A DNA stretch of 64,000 bases, taken from the NCBI GenBank assembly GCA_000720805.1, contig JODI01000031.1, forward strand, positions 30,616 through 94,615, in the 5' to 3' direction. The DNA is from Streptomyces violaceoruber. Lineage in GTDB: Bacteria > Actinomycetota > Actinomycetes > Streptomycetales > Streptomycetaceae. The position numbers and the translations under genes were made by a program. The notes under the pieces were generated by a model, which saw nothing but the letters and a program-made list of their open reading frames with translations, was not told the DNA's origin and ran no database searches. This document shows, piece after piece, positions 42,089 through 51,482 of the stretch (position 1 is the first letter of the stretch; each line of letters opens with the position of its first letter).

Positions 42089-43824
42089 GTCGTCTCAGCC
42101 CCTTCAGCAGGTACGGCGTCGGAGTCGGGGGTGGCGGTGTCGTCAGGGATGTCTTCGGAGAGGTCTTCTGGATCGGGGGCGCCCGGTGCCTGGTCGTACA
42201 GGATCCCGGCGAGGGTGCCGAGTTCCTCGGGCACCTTGGCGGACTCGCTGCGGCCGAGGCCCGCCATCTCGACGACGGTGACGCCGTCGTCGCCCTTCGC
42301 CGCCCGCACCCACACGCGGCGGCGCTGGATGAACAGGGAACCGGCCAGACCGAAGATGGCGGTGACCGCGCCGCCGAGCGCCCAGCCGGCGCCGGGCTGG
42401 CGGGTCACCTGGAAGTTCGCCCACTCCTTGATCCCCTTCTCGAAGGTGACCGAGCCGGCGCCGTTCGGGAGCTGCATGGTCTGCCCGGGCCTGAGGTTCT
42501 TCCGCAGCTGCTGGCCCTTGGAGTCCTTGAACCCCTTCAGGTTGGTCTTGTCGAGCTGGTACACGCTCTGCGGGATGCCCGCGTCGACCCCGAGGTCGCC
42601 GTGGTAGGCCTCCAGGTTGAGCACCGGATTCGTCAGCGCGGGGAACTGCGAGACCACCGAGGTGCCGCCGCCGTAGGTCGGCAGGAACGCGGCCTGGAAG
42701 CCGAGCTGTTCCTTCTGCGCCTTGGCGTTGCGGTAGCCGTCCATGACCTTGATCGCGCCGGTGGAGGTGACGTTGGAGTCGAGCGGCAGCAGCGGCACGG
42801 CGTCGCTGAAGACGACGTTGCCCTTGCCGTCGCGGACGGTGATGACGGGCGCGTAGCCGTGGGCGGTGAGGTAGACCTTCGAGTCGCCGATCACGAGCGG
42901 CTCGTTGACCTTGATGGTGGTCTTCTTGCCCTTGCCGTAGGCGCCGACGCTGTAGTGGACGGCCGCCTGGTAGGTGCGCGGGGTGCCCCGGTTCGGGCCG
43001 GACGTCTCGTAGGTGCCGGTGAACTTGTCCAGGTTGAAGCTGAACGGGTCCAGGTCGTCCTGGGTGAAGAGGTTGCCGGACTTGAAGTCGTCGTACTGCG
43101 TGAGGACGTTGGAGAACCCGCCGCCCTCGACGATCAGCTTGTTGCCCTCGGACTTGAACAACTGGCCCCAGGCGAAGGCGACCAGCATCACGACCAGCGC
43201 GATGTGGAAGGCGAGGTTGCCGAACTCCCGCAGATAGCCCTTCTCCGCGGCGACCGCGTCCCCGGCGACATGAGCCCGGAAGCGGCGCTTCTTCAGCAGG
43301 GCGAGCGCGGCCTCACGGACCTGCTCCGGCTCGGCCCCGGTGCGCCAGGTGGTGTACGCGGGCAGCCGGTTCAGGCGCCGGGGCGCACCCGGCGGGCGGC
43401 CGCGCAGCTGGCCCACGAACTGCCAGCTGCGGGGCACGATGCAGCCGATGAGGGAGACGAACAGCAGGATGTAGATCGCCGAGAACCACACCGAGCTGTA
43501 GACGTGGAAGAGCCCGAGCTTGTCGTAGACGGGCCCGAGGATGGTGTGGTTCTGCTGGAAGTCGGCGACCTTCGTCGCGTCGGTCCCGGACTGCGGGATC
43601 AGCGAGCCGGGGATCGCGCCGAGCGACAGCAGCAGGAGCAGCAGGAGCGCGACCCGCATCGAGGTGAGCTGACGCCAGAACCAGCGGGCCCATCCGATGA
43701 CGCCCAGGGTCGGCAGGTTGGGGGCGTCCTCCTGGGGCGCGGTGGAGAGCTGGGAGCCGGCCGCGCCGAGGTCCTGGTCCTCGGCCCGCTGGGAGGCGGT
43801 GTCGGGCGGTGTGGTCTTGCTCAT
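42085..43824 (-). CDS. resB: Cytochrome c biogenesis protein ResB
   Basis: 579 residues. Starts with a cytoplasmic segment, then three membrane segments in the first 250 residues (WARWFWRQLTSMRVALLLLLLLSLGAIPGSLIPQ, typical ResB), a large outer domain, and a last membrane segment with GAVTAIFGLAGSLFIQRRRVWVRA near 460. Partner of CcsB in heme attachment. Three bases separate the ccdA stop from its start codon. Confidence 0.95.
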   Translation of the reverse strand: MSKTTPPDTASQRAEDQDLGAAGSQLSTAPQEDAPNLPTLGVIGWARWFWRQLTSMRVALLLLLLLSLGAIPGSLIPQSGTDATKVADFQQNHTILGPVYDKLGLFHVYSSVWFSAIYILLFVSLIGCIVPRSWQFVGQLRGRPPGAPRRLNRLPAYTTWRTGAEPEQVREAALALLKKRRFRAHVAGDAVAAEKGYLREFGNLAFHIALVVMLVAFAWGQLFKSEGNKLIVEGGGFSNVLTQYDDFKSGNLFTQDDLDPFSFNLDKFTGTYETSGPNRGTPRTYQAAVHYSVGAYGKGKKTTIKVNEPLVIGDSKVYLTAHGYAPVITVRDGKGNVVFSDAVPLLPLDSNVTSTGAIKVMDGYRNAKAQKEQLGFQAAFLPTYGGGTSVVSQFPALTNPVLNLEAYHGDLGVDAGIPQSVYQLDKTNLKGFKDSKGQQLRKNLRPGQTMQLPNGAGSVTFEKGIKEWANFQVTRQPGAGWALGGAVTAIFGLAGSLFIQRRRVWVRAAKGDDGVTVVEMAGLGRSESAKVPEELGTLAGILYDQAPGAPDPEDLSEDIPDDTATPDSDAVPAEGAETT

Positions 43825-43827
43825 CGA

Positions 43828-44598
43828 TCAGATCCCCACAGTGAAGCCGTTGGACCAGGTCTGCATCTCCTGCACGATGCTGTCCCACGCCCCGGTCAGC
43901 AGCAGCAGGCCGGTCGCGATCATCATGCCGCCGCCGACCCGCATGACCCAGACGTAGTGGCGCTTGACCCAGCCGAAGGCCCCGAGGGCCCTGCGGAAGG
44001 CGACCGCGGCCAGCACGAACGGTATGCCCAGACCGAGGCAGTACGCGACGGTCAGTATGGCCCCACGGCCCGCGCTCCCCTGGTCCTGGGACAGGATCAG
44101 CACGGAGGACAGGGTCGGACCGATGCACGGGGTCCAGCCGATGCCGAACATCGCGCCGAGGAACGGGGCACCGATCAGCCCGGTCGCGGGCCGCTTGTGG
44201 AGACGGAACTCACGCTGGCTCATCCAGGGCATCAGCCCCATGAAGAAGACACCCATGAGGATCATGAGCACGCCCAGCACCTTGGACGTGACGCCCTTCT
44301 GGTCCTGGAGCGTGTTGCCGAAGTACCCGAACAGGGCTCCGCTGGACACGAAGACGGCGGTGAAGCCGAGCACGAACAGCGAGGCGCCCGCGACCATCCG
44401 CCCGCGCCGGGCCTCGGCCAGGTCGGTGCCGGCGACGCCGGTGACATACGAGAGATAGCCGGGGACGAGCGGCAGGACGCACGGGGAGAAGAAGGAGACG
44501 AGGCCGCCGAGCAGCGCGATGGGCAGGGCCACCAGCAGGGCGCCGTTGAGCACCGTGCCGTTGAGTCCCTCCGCGGCGAGCGTGGACGCTGTGGTCAC
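43828..44598 (-). CDS. ccdA: Cytochrome c biogenesis protein CcdA
   Basis: 256 residues, six membrane segments. Signature Pro/Cys sites: FFSPCVLPLVPGYLSYVTGV near residue 35 and FGIGWTPCIGPTLSSVLI near 155, the two Cys that relay electrons. It carries reducing power from cytoplasmic thioredoxin to outer ResA. Start lies one base after the resA stop region, in one operon. Confidence 0.95.
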   Translation of the reverse strand: MTTASTLAAEGLNGTVLNGALLVALPIALLGGLVSFFSPCVLPLVPGYLSYVTGVAGTDLAEARRGRMVAGASLFVLGFTAVFVSSGALFGYFGNTLQDQKGVTSKVLGVLMILMGVFFMGLMPWMSQREFRLHKRPATGLIGAPFLGAMFGIGWTPCIGPTLSSVLILSQDQGSAGRGAILTVAYCLGLGIPFVLAAVAFRRALGAFGWVKRHYVWVMRVGGGMMIATGLLLLTGAWDSIVQEMQTWSNGFTVGI

Positions 44599-44599
44599 G

Positions 44600-45208
44600 T
44601 CACTTCTCCGCGAGGACCGGCTTGAGCATGGCCCGCAGCTTCTCCTCGCTGAGTGCCTGCAGGGTGCGCGCGGCGATCTTGCCCTCGCGGTCGATGATCA
44701 GCGTCGACGGGATGGCCTGCGGGTTGAGCGTGCCCTTCTTGAAGCGGAGCATCAGCTTGCCGGTCGGGTCGTAGAGACTCGGGTAGCTGACGCCGAACTC
44801 CTTCTCGAAGGCCTTGGCCAGAGAGACCTGGGCGTCGCGGGTGTTGATGCCGACGAACTCCACGCCCTGGTCCTTGACATCCCGGTAGACCGTCTCCAGG
44901 TTCTTCGCCTCGGCACGGCAGGGCGGACACCAGGAGCCCCACACGTTGAGGACGACGACCTTGCCCTTGAAGTCGGCGACGTCCACCTGACCGCCGTCGA
45001 CGGTCTCGCCGGACAGCTCGGGGACGTCGGCCCGCTCGCCCTTCTCGACGGTGGCGACACCGTCGGCCCCCGTGACGAAGTTGGTGTTGCCGCCGCCGCC
45101 CGAGGTGCCGCCCGAGCTGCAGGAGGTCAGGGTCAGCGCGGCGGCCACGGCACCGGCGGTGAGCAGGGTGGCGCGGACACGGGTGCGACTACGGCTGGCG
45201 GCACTCAT
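44600..45208 (-). CDS. resA: Thiol-disulfide reductase lipoprotein ResA/TlpA
   Basis: 202 residues. Signal peptide ends in the lipobox LTLTSC, so it is lipid-anchored outside. Thioredoxin fold with active site WGSWCPPCRAE and cis-Pro region NPQAIPSTLIIDREGK. It reduces apocytochrome c before heme attachment, fed by CcdA. First gene of the cytochrome c maturation operon. Confidence 0.94.
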   Translation of the reverse strand: MSAASRSRTRVRATLLTAGAVAAALTLTSCSSGGTSGGGGNTNFVTGADGVATVEKGERADVPELSGETVDGGQVDVADFKGKVVVLNVWGSWCPPCRAEAKNLETVYRDVKDQGVEFVGINTRDAQVSLAKAFEKEFGVSYPSLYDPTGKLMLRFKKGTLNPQAIPSTLIIDREGKIAARTLQALSEEKLRAMLKPVLAEK

Positions 45209-45300
45209 GTGAAAAGTTTCGCATGTCCGTTCCGGGGATCTTGCGCACCCCCCTTACGGACGGAAACCCGCATTTCAGGCGGCGTTCGCGGAGGTCTCGG

Positions 45301-45470
45301 GCGGTCTCTGCGACGGCCTCTCCGGCGGCCTCTCCGGCGGCCTGTGCAACGGCCTCTCCAGCGGTCTCTCCTGCGGCGTTCCCGTCATGCGTCCCCGTCA
45401 GGCGTCCCCGTCAGGCCTTTCCGTCAGGCCTTTCCGTCACGCCTTTCCGTCGGCCTTTCCCTCGGCCTTC
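45301..45470. repeat. Two minisatellites running into the deacetylase-like gene end
   Basis: From 45301 to about 45375 a degenerate 12 bp unit CGGCCTCTCCGG repeats. From about 45381 to 45470 a 12-13 bp unit like CCGTCAGGCCTTT follows. The TCA at 45437-45439 in the second array is the stop of the deacetylase-like gene, whose last residues (GKAEGKADGKA) are repeat-encoded. It fills most of the 228 base gap to resA. Confidence 0.85.
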
Positions 45471-46771
45471 CCGGAAGCCGTCGAGCCGCTCGGCGGCGTG
45501 GCCCTCAGGAACTCCTTCCAGCCCCCGGCGGGCTGCTGACCGACGTCCAGCGTACGGAGCTTGGCGAGCACCTCGGGCTTCTGTACGTCCATCCAGTCCA
45601 CGAACTGCCGGAAGGAGACCAGGCGTACGTCCTGGCCCTTCTCCTTCTCCCGCGCGATGTGCTTGAAGGCTTCCTCGACGGCGTCCATGTAGATGCCGCC
45701 GTTCCAGTGCTCGAAGTGGTTGCCGACGAAGAAGGGCGCGCGGTTTGTCTCGTATGCCCGCTTGAATCCCTGTATGTACGCCTGCGAGGACTGCTTCCGC
45801 CAGGCCGGGTAGTTGTAGGCGGGCGCGTTGGTGGAGTTGAGCGACTGGTTGGCGAGCATGTTGTAGTCCATCGAGAGAACCTCGAAGCCACGGCCGGGGA
45901 AAGGTATCTGCTGAAGCGGCAGATCCCAGATCCCCTGCTTCTTGTCCGGCCACACCTGACGGCCGCCCGGCGAGGAGGCGTCGTAGCGCCAGCCGAGCGC
46001 GCGGGCCGTGGGCAGCAGGTTGTCCTGGCCGAGGAGACAGGGCGTACGGGCGCCGACGAGTTCCTTGTCGTAGTCGAAGGGCAGCGACGGCAGGTCGGTC
46101 CAGCCGGTGTTGGTCCGCCACTCCTTCACGAACGACTTCGCCTGGTCGATCTCGCTGCGCCACTGCTGGGGCGTCCAGTTGCCGACCGTGCCGTGGCCGG
46201 AGCAGAAGTGCCCGTTGAAGTGGGTGCCTATCTCGTGCCCTTCGAGCCAGGCCCGCCGGACGTTGGCCAGGGTCGCCTTGACGTGCCCGTCGGTGAGGTA
46301 GCCGATGTCGGAGGCGCCGCGCGGGTTGTTCGGCGGGTTGTAGAGCCGCTTCTTCGACTCGGGCAGCAGATACAGCCCGGACAGGAAGAAGGTCATGCCC
46401 GCCTCGTACTCCTTGGCGAGGTCCAGGAAGCGCGGGAAGAGGCCGTTGCCGACCTCGCCGGCCCCGTCCCAGGAGAAGATCACGAACTGCGGCGGGGTCT
46501 GCCCCGGCTCCAGGGGTTCGGGCTTTCCCGGCTGACGGGGCTGCTTGCCGGTGACGGAGGTGGAGCCGTCACCTATGGGCCGGGCGGTGGGCTTGGGCTT
46601 GGCGCTGGGACGGTCACCGCCCTTACCGGAACCGGAACCTCCGCCATGGTTCGTCCCGTCCGACGACGTGAGGCTCCCGCAACCGCCCAGTCCTACGGCG
46701 GCCGCGGCGCCCGCGCCGAGACCGAGCATTCCCCTGCGGGAGAGAGCGCGCATGGCATCCCCGTTCGTCAT
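45437..46771 (-). CDS. Polysaccharide deacetylase-like lipoprotein
   Basis: 444 residues, ATG at 46771 (46753 also possible). Leader SRRGMLGLGAGAAAAVGLGGC combines a twin-arginine start and lipobox. A low-complexity linker leads to a deacetylase-like barrel: QFVIFSWDGAGEVGNGLFPRFLDLA, MTFFLSGLYLL, GHEIGTHFNGHFC and RTPCLLGQ. The CE4 TFDDG motif is changed to SWDGAG, keeping one Asp, so classical activity is uncertain. Probably acts on a cell-surface glycan. Upstream of the resA operon on the same strand. The C-terminus lies in a repeat. Confidence 0.82.
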   Translation of the reverse strand: MTNGDAMRALSRRGMLGLGAGAAAAVGLGGCGSLTSSDGTNHGGGSGSGKGGDRPSAKPKPTARPIGDGSTSVTGKQPRQPGKPEPLEPGQTPPQFVIFSWDGAGEVGNGLFPRFLDLAKEYEAGMTFFLSGLYLLPESKKRLYNPPNNPRGASDIGYLTDGHVKATLANVRRAWLEGHEIGTHFNGHFCSGHGTVGNWTPQQWRSEIDQAKSFVKEWRTNTGWTDLPSLPFDYDKELVGARTPCLLGQDNLLPTARALGWRYDASSPGGRQVWPDKKQGIWDLPLQQIPFPGRGFEVLSMDYNMLANQSLNSTNAPAYNYPAWRKQSSQAYIQGFKRAYETNRAPFFVGNHFEHWNGGIYMDAVEEAFKHIAREKEKGQDVRLVSFRQFVDWMDVQKPEVLAKLRTLDVGQQPAGGWKEFLRATPPSGSTASGKAEGKADGKA

Positions 46772-46922
46772 GTTCTCCGGTGGTGGTCACCCAGTGAGAG
46801 GAGGCGACGAACGGGGAGGTTCCTGCGATTCTTACGGTTTTCGTAACAGAGCCATCCGGAAAGGGCTTACCGCCCGAGGAGGAGGTCCTCCTCGGCTCCG
46901 GACTCACGCACCCGGGCTCACG

Positions 46923-47041
46923 CCCCGGCGATCACGCTCCCGGGAATCAGGCCCCGGGGATCACGCTCCCGGGGATCAGGCCCCGGGGATCAGGCTCCGG
47001 GGATCAGGCTCCGGGGATCAGGCTCCGGGGATCACGCTCCG
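46923..47041. repeat. 14-15 bp minisatellite, about eight copies, over the histidine phosphatase stop
   Basis: Unit CCGGGGATCAGGCT or CCGGGGATCACGCT repeats from about 46923 to 47041, with looser copies from 46896. The TCA at 47032-47034 inside the last unit is the stop codon of the histidine phosphatase gene. The array fills most of the 260 bases to the deacetylase-like gene start. Confidence 0.93.
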
Positions 47042-47745
47042 AAAGCCTTGCCCTGTCCCTTCGCCGGCCTGGCTCCGGCGAGGAGGTGCGCGGGAACGAG
47101 ATCGCGGGCCGGCTCGCTGTAGCCGACGGAGACGATCTTGTCACCCTGGTACGTGAAGCTGGTCAGGGAGGCGAGCGTGCACTGCCGCTTGCGCGGATCG
47201 TGCCACAGCCGCCGCTTCTCGACGTAGGACCGCACGATCCAGATCGGCAGCTGGTGACTGACCAGCACCGCCTCGTGCCCGCGCGCCTGGTCCTTCGCCG
47301 CGTTCAGCGCGCCCATCATGCGGATGACCTGTTCGACGTACGGCTCGCCCCAGGACGGCTTGAACGGGTTGACCACGTACTTCCAGTTCTCCGGCCGCCG
47401 CAGCGCCCCGTCCCCGATGCCGAAGGTCTTGCCCTGGAAGACGTTCTCGGCCTCGATGAGCCGCTCGTCGGTGGCGAGGTCCAGCCCGTGCGCCTTGGCG
47501 ATCGGCGTGGCCGTCTCCTGCGCCCGCTCCAGCGGGGACGCGCAGACGTACGTGATGTCGCGGGAGGCGAGATGCTCGGCGACCCGGTCGGCCATCTGCC
47601 GGCCCAGCTCGGAGAGGTGGTAGCCGGCGAGACGGCCGTAGAGCACACCGTCCGGGTTGGCGACCTCGCCGTGCCGCATGACGTGGACGACGGTGATGTC
47701 GCTGTTGCTGTTGCTGTCGCTGTTGCCGCTGTTGCTGTCGCTCAT
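47032..47745 (-). CDS. Histidine phosphatase family protein
   Basis: 237 residues. An N-terminal Asn/Ser repeat ([13 protein letters not shown]) leads to the phosphoglycerate-mutase-like fold: [11 protein letters not shown] (catalytic His in RHGE), [16 protein letters not shown], and [22 protein letters not shown] with the second His. Substrate unknown. Its ATG overlaps the hemL stop (ATGA), so it is co-translated with hemL. The stop codon lies in a 14 bp minisatellite. Confidence 0.92.
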   Translation of the reverse strand: MSDSNSGNSDSNSNSDITVVHVMRHGEVANPDGVLYGRLAGYHLSELGRQMADRVAEHLASRDITYVCASPLERAQETATPIAKAHGLDLATDERLIEAENVFQGKTFGIGDGALRRPENWKYVVNPFKPSWGEPYVEQVIRMMGALNAAKDQARGHEAVLVSHQLPIWIVRSYVEKRRLWHDPRKRQCTLASLTSFTYQGDKIVSVGYSEPARDLVPAHLLAGARPAKGQGKAFGA

Positions 47746-49061
47746 GCTGCGGTGGCCTCCGCTGCCGCTCGGGCCGCCGCCGGAAGGGCGTCGGCGATCC
47801 GCTGGATGGCCCGCTCGTCGTGGGCCGTGGACACGAACCAGGACTCGAAGGACGAGGGCGGCAGATAGACACCGTTCGCCAGCATCGAGTGGAAGAAGGC
47901 GGTGAAGCGGTACGACTCCTGCGCCTTGGCGTCCTCGTAATCGCGCACCGGCCGGTCCGTGAAGAAGACGCTGAACATGCTGGAGGCGTTCTGCACCGTG
48001 TGCGCGACCCCCTCCTTGGCGAGCGCGTCGGAGACCAGCGCCTGGATCCGCGCCGACACGTCGTTCACCTTGGCGTAGGCCGCGTCGTCGAGGAGCCGCA
48101 GCTGGGCGAGACCGGCGGCGGTGGCGACCGGGTTCCCGGAGAGGGTGCCGGCCTGGTAGACGGGCCCGGCGGGAGCGAGGTGCTCCATCACGTCGGCACG
48201 CCCGCCGAAGGCGGCGGCCGGGAAGCCGCCGCCCATGACCTTGCCGAAGGTCATCAGGTCGGGCTCGACGCCGTCGATGCCGTACCAGCCGGCGCGGCTG
48301 GTACGGAAGCCGGTCATGACCTCGTCGGAGACGTACAGGGCGCCGTGCTCGGCGCAGACGTCCTTCAGCCCCTGGTTGAAGCCGGGCAGCGGCGGTACGA
48401 CGCCCATGTTGCCCGGGGACGCCTCGGTGATCACGCAGGCGATCTCACCGGGGTGGGCCCGGAAGGCGGCGTGCACGGCGTCGAGGTCGTTGTACGGCAG
48501 GACGATCGTGTCGCCGGCCTGGGCGCCGGTGACGCCGGGGGTGTCCGGGAGGGCGAAGGTGGCCACACCGCTGCCGGCCGCGGCGAGCAGCGAGTCGACG
48601 TGACCGTGGTAACACCCGGCGAACTTGATCACCTTGCTGCGGCGCGTGAACCCGCGGGCGAGCCGGATCGCCGACATGGTGGCCTCGGTGCCGCTGGACA
48701 CCAGCCGCACCTGCTCCAGGGGCTCGATCCGGGCGACCATCTCCTCGGCGAGCGCGACCTCGCCCTCACCGGGCGTACCGAAGGAGGTGCCGCGCGCGAC
48801 GGCGTCCTGGACGGCGGCGATCACGTCGGGGTGGGCGTGCCCGAGGATCATCGGGCCCCAGGAACAGACGAGGTCGACGTACTCCCGCCCGTCCGCGTCC
48901 GTCAGGTACGGGCCGGTGCCGGACACCATGAACCGGGGCGTTCCGCCCACCGCGCGGAAGGCACGCACCGGGGAGTTCACACCGCCCGGCGTGACGGCGG
49001 CCGCACGGTCGAACAGCGCCTGCGAGACCGGCGCATCGTATGCATAGGGATATTCGCTCAT
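47742..49061 (-). CDS. hemL: Glutamate-1-semialdehyde 2,1-aminomutase
   Basis: 439 residues from ATG at 49061; the frame stays open upstream over intergenic sequence. Fold type I PLP enzyme: [20 protein letters not shown] start, [31 protein letters not shown], and PLP lysine in [20 protein letters not shown]. It makes 5-aminolevulinate for heme, in line with nearby cytochrome c assembly genes. It starts a two-gene unit with the histidine phosphatase. Confidence 0.97.
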   Translation of the reverse strand: MSEYPYAYDAPVSQALFDRAAAVTPGGVNSPVRAFRAVGGTPRFMVSGTGPYLTDADGREYVDLVCSWGPMILGHAHPDVIAAVQDAVARGTSFGTPGEGEVALAEEMVARIEPLEQVRLVSSGTEATMSAIRLARGFTRRSKVIKFAGCYHGHVDSLLAAAGSGVATFALPDTPGVTGAQAGDTIVLPYNDLDAVHAAFRAHPGEIACVITEASPGNMGVVPPLPGFNQGLKDVCAEHGALYVSDEVMTGFRTSRAGWYGIDGVEPDLMTFGKVMGGGFPAAAFGGRADVMEHLAPAGPVYQAGTLSGNPVATAAGLAQLRLLDDAAYAKVNDVSARIQALVSDALAKEGVAHTVQNASSMFSVFFTDRPVRDYEDAKAQESYRFTAFFHSMLANGVYLPPSSFESWFVSTAHDERAIQRIADALPAAARAAAEATAA

Positions 49062-49760
49062 GACCTGCGACTTCTCCGACCTTCCCCGACTTCTCGGACT
49101 CCGGTTGTCTGTGACTACCTCAGGGTAGGCCAGTGACCGACGGCGGCAGCGAGGCCGCCGGGGGCCGCCCGCGGTGGGCCTGCCGCGGCCCCGCTCCGGC
49201 CCGCTCCGGCCCGCTCCAGCCCTGTTCCGGGCATGTTCCCGTCCCGCTCCTGACTCGGCAGACAGTCGCGAACTCCCCCGGGCCCGATGTGATCTGCGAA
49301 ACTGTCCCCTGGTACACACAGCTCATCGCCCCTGGCGTACGTATAGGTGTACGGATACGTGACGGATACGTGTACGGACAGGTCTACGGAGGCCTGTTCA
49401 GGGGCTGCGAAGATCCTGCGGACAGGTGTTTCAACGCACGTTTCGGCGGGCGGCCGTGGGGGAGGTCACTGACACGATGATCGGGTTGCGCGGCGGGGGC
49501 CACGCGTCCTAGAAAAGCAGTCGGGTGGAGATATGCATCGCGGTGGCGGACTGGGCGAGGGGACTGACGACCTGGGTCCTCGACGTGCCCGGCGGGGAAG
49601 GCACCGACGCGAGGCGGAGGAATCGAACGAACCACGTCAGGGACGCGTCGTACCGGGTGGCCTGGGAGGACCGGGCGGGCCGGGTGGACCGAGTGAGGAG
49701 CTGGAGCGGGCCGACCGACGTGTCGACCGGCTGAGGGCGGGGAGCAGGAATGGTGGTCGG
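49062..49760. other. Intergenic region without convincing genes
   Basis: About 700 bases upstream of hemL (minus) and of the hypothetical gene at 49761 (plus). It holds a 10 bp repeat CCGCTCCGGC at 49191-49220 and a GTACGGATACGTG-type repeat around 49345-49385. An open frame from 49533 runs into the next gene but has many A/T third positions, unlike coding DNA here. Promoters for both directions must lie here; none was assigned. Confidence 0.5.
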
Positions 49761-50198
49761 GTGGGGGTGACGTACAAGTACTTCGGCGCGCCGGACGGCG
49801 CGACCGCGGCCCGCGTCCCGATCTCGATGCGCCCCGAGGAACTCGGTGGCGACGAGCTCGGGATGAACGGCATGTTCACCAAGATCAAGCCGGAGACGAT
49901 GGCGGCGATGGTCCTCACCGGCATCGAGGGCGTCCCCCTGCACAAGGTCCCGCCCCTGGAACTGGTGGTCCTGCACCCCGACTACGCGGTCGTCAAACTC
50001 CCCATGACGGTCGTCGACCCCCTCCGCGGCATCGGCGAGGAAGCGGTCGGCGCGGCGGCCTTCATATGGTCGACGGTCCCGGACCGGGGCGGCCCCCGGG
50101 ACGCGTTCAACGTGTACCAGCTGCTGCACGAGTGGCAGGACTTCAGCCATCGGCTGCATGAGGCGGGGCATCAGCCTTATTGCCTTGTGTGGCCCTGA
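49761..50198 (+). CDS. Conserved hypothetical protein
   Basis: 145 residues from GTG at 49761 (GTG at 49767 also possible). No known fold recognised. Sequence TYKYFGAPDGATAARVPISMRPEELGGDELGMNGMFTKIKPETMAAMVLTGIEGVPLHKVPPLELVVLHPDYAVVK is soluble, without signal or membrane segments, and ends HEWQDFSHRLHEAGHQPYCLVWP. Codon use is typical. The 3' end overlaps the convergent integrase remnant. Confidence 0.7.
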   Translation: MGVTYKYFGAPDGATAARVPISMRPEELGGDELGMNGMFTKIKPETMAAMVLTGIEGVPLHKVPPLELVVLHPDYAVVKLPMTVVDPLRGIGEEAVGAAAFIWSTVPDRGGPRDAFNVYQLLHEWQDFSHRLHEAGHQPYCLVWP

Positions 50199-50706
50199 GC
50201 TGGGGTTTCGTGCGGATCGGGCGGGGTCTTCGGGCCTCGCCCTTTTGGTGCCGGGGAGGGGCCGTCAGGCGGCCAGAGCACATTGGTTTCGTTGGGGGCG
50301 CTGATGTGCCCTGGGTGGCGGGCGGGTCGTCGTTGCCTTCCGCCTCGGCTTCCGTTTCCGTGGAGGCGTCGTCGATCGCCTTGCGGGTGCGGGTCTCGCT
50401 GGACGGCAGCAGATGCGTGTACGTCCGCAGCGTGAAGCCCGGGTCCGAGTGGCCGAGGTACTCGGAGAGCGCCTTGATGCTCTCCCCCGCGTCAAGGAGT
50501 ACGGAGGCGTAGGCGTGCCGCAGGGCGTGCATGCCATCTTCCGGGGCCGCCTGGAGGTACCTCGCGCCGCGTTCGCGGGGAGGGATCACGCCGGCGGCGG
50601 CCAGGGCGAGCTTCCAGGCACCCATGTTGAAGAGGCTGCGGTTGTACGCCCGGCTGCCTGACCCCGCGTCTGGCGCGGACAGCAACGGCCCAGCGTGCCG
50701 GTCCAC
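50143..50706 (-). pseudogene. Tyrosine recombinase (phage/ICE integrase) C-terminal remnant
   Basis: 187 codons remain of a protein normally around 400 or more. The catalytic half is clear: GMHALRHAYASVLLDAGESIKALSEYLGHSDPGFTLRTYTHLLPSSETRTRKAIDDA, with the HxLRH box, GHSD and the Tyr nucleophile in RTYTH. The arm-binding and core-binding domains and the first catalytic Arg are missing. Upstream lies a flavoprotein gene of the same element type. No tRNA or att repeat was recognised nearby. Confidence 0.85.
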
Positions 50707-50760
50707 ACCGCGGCAGCCATTGCTCGGCCACCACAGGGGTCACCGACACGGCGGCACTGA

Positions 50761-51306
50761 TCAGGCGGGAGCGGACGGCTTGGGCGCGAGGAGCTCCAGG
50801 GCTTCCTCCCAGCGGTAGTGATCGGCCCCGCCGCCGGCCTTTGGCCGGTGCGGCTCGTACGAGCCGGTCAGGACGCCCATCTCGCGTAGCCGTTCCAGGC
50901 TCTGGCGGTACGCGGGGTGGGCCGCCTGGGCCGAGTTCAGGTATGGCAGCACAGCGACCGGGATGTCCATGGCGGGTGCTTCGCACAGGACGCCCAGGGC
51001 GAGATTGTCGGAGATCCCGGCGGCCCACTTGTTGATGGTGTTGAAGCTGGCCGGGGCGACCGCGATCGCGTCCGCGGGCCGAGTCGGGCGCGGTTCACCC
51101 GGTGACCGCCAGGCAGAGCGGATGGGGTGGCCGGTCTGGGCCTCGACCGCCTCCACGTCAACGAAGCCGAGGCCCTGTGGGGTGGCGATGACGCCGACAT
51201 CCCAGTGCCGCTCCTGTGCTGCGGTGATCAGCCGGCCGACGTCGGCGGCGACACCGGCCGCGCAGACCACGATCTGGAGGAACGGCTTGTCGGGCTGATC
51301 ACTCAC
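50761..51306 (-). CDS. Flavoprotein-domain protein (Dfp/UbiX-like fold)
   Basis: 181 residues, GTG. Flavoprotein fold related to phosphopantothenoylcysteine decarboxylases: LQIVVCAAGVAADVGRLITAAQ, GWDV-type second strand (HWDVGVIATPQGLGFVD), DAIAVAPASFNTINKWAAGISDNLALGVLCEA with the Asn of FNTINKWA. In streptomycetes such genes sit after HTH regulators in integrated elements. Here the GTG overlaps the stop of a truncated HTH gene (GTGA). The role in those elements is unknown. Confidence 0.88.
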   Translation of the reverse strand: MSDQPDKPFLQIVVCAAGVAADVGRLITAAQERHWDVGVIATPQGLGFVDVEAVEAQTGHPIRSAWRSPGEPRPTRPADAIAVAPASFNTINKWAAGISDNLALGVLCEAPAMDIPVAVLPYLNSAQAAHPAYRQSLERLREMGVLTGSYEPHRPKAGGGADHYRWEEALELLAPKPSAPA

Positions 51307-51482
51307 GCGGGCACTCCCAGTTGGCGGCTGAAGTGGTGCAGCTCGGGCAGTGCCCGGCGGCGGTCGCGGGCTGCCATGTCGGCGACCAGTTCGCGTACGG
51401 CCGGGCGGCGGACGTCCTGTGCCGCGCAGCTCTCGGCGATACGCAGGGCCTGATAGCCGTCAGCGAGCAAGCTAACCAACAC
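51303..51482 (-). pseudogene. C-terminal remnant of the HTH regulator paired with the flavoprotein
   Basis: About 59 codons ending LLADGYQALRIAESCAAQDVRRPAVRELVADMAARDRRRALPELHHFSRQLGVPA and a TGA overlapping the flavoprotein start. A stop at 51483-51485 closes the frame upstream, where the end of a different membrane protein gene now lies. The missing N-terminal DNA-binding part was presumably lost when that DNA joined here. Identification rests on composition and on the HTH-flavoprotein pairing. Confidence 0.6.

Noticed and set aside
42070..44625. Plus-strand open frame of 851 codons opposite resB and ccdA
   Set aside because: Antisense shadow of genes with clear family motifs; Arg/Glu/Val-rich nonsense composition.
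46923..47041. CRISPR array
   Set aside because: Units of 14-15 bp are contiguous without unique spacers; it is a minisatellite. No cas genes in the window.
49133..49480. Possible small gene of 115 codons upstream of hemL
   Set aside because: No ribosome site, repeat-rich, no codon bias; looks like intergenic sequence.
49533..49760. 76-codon upstream extension of the hypothetical gene at 49761
   Set aside because: Third codon positions are often A or T, unlike coding DNA here, and GGAG is only two bases from the ATG.
49062..50760. tRNA gene or attachment site near the integrase remnant
   Set aside because: No cloverleaf-like sequence and no matching direct repeat found by eye.
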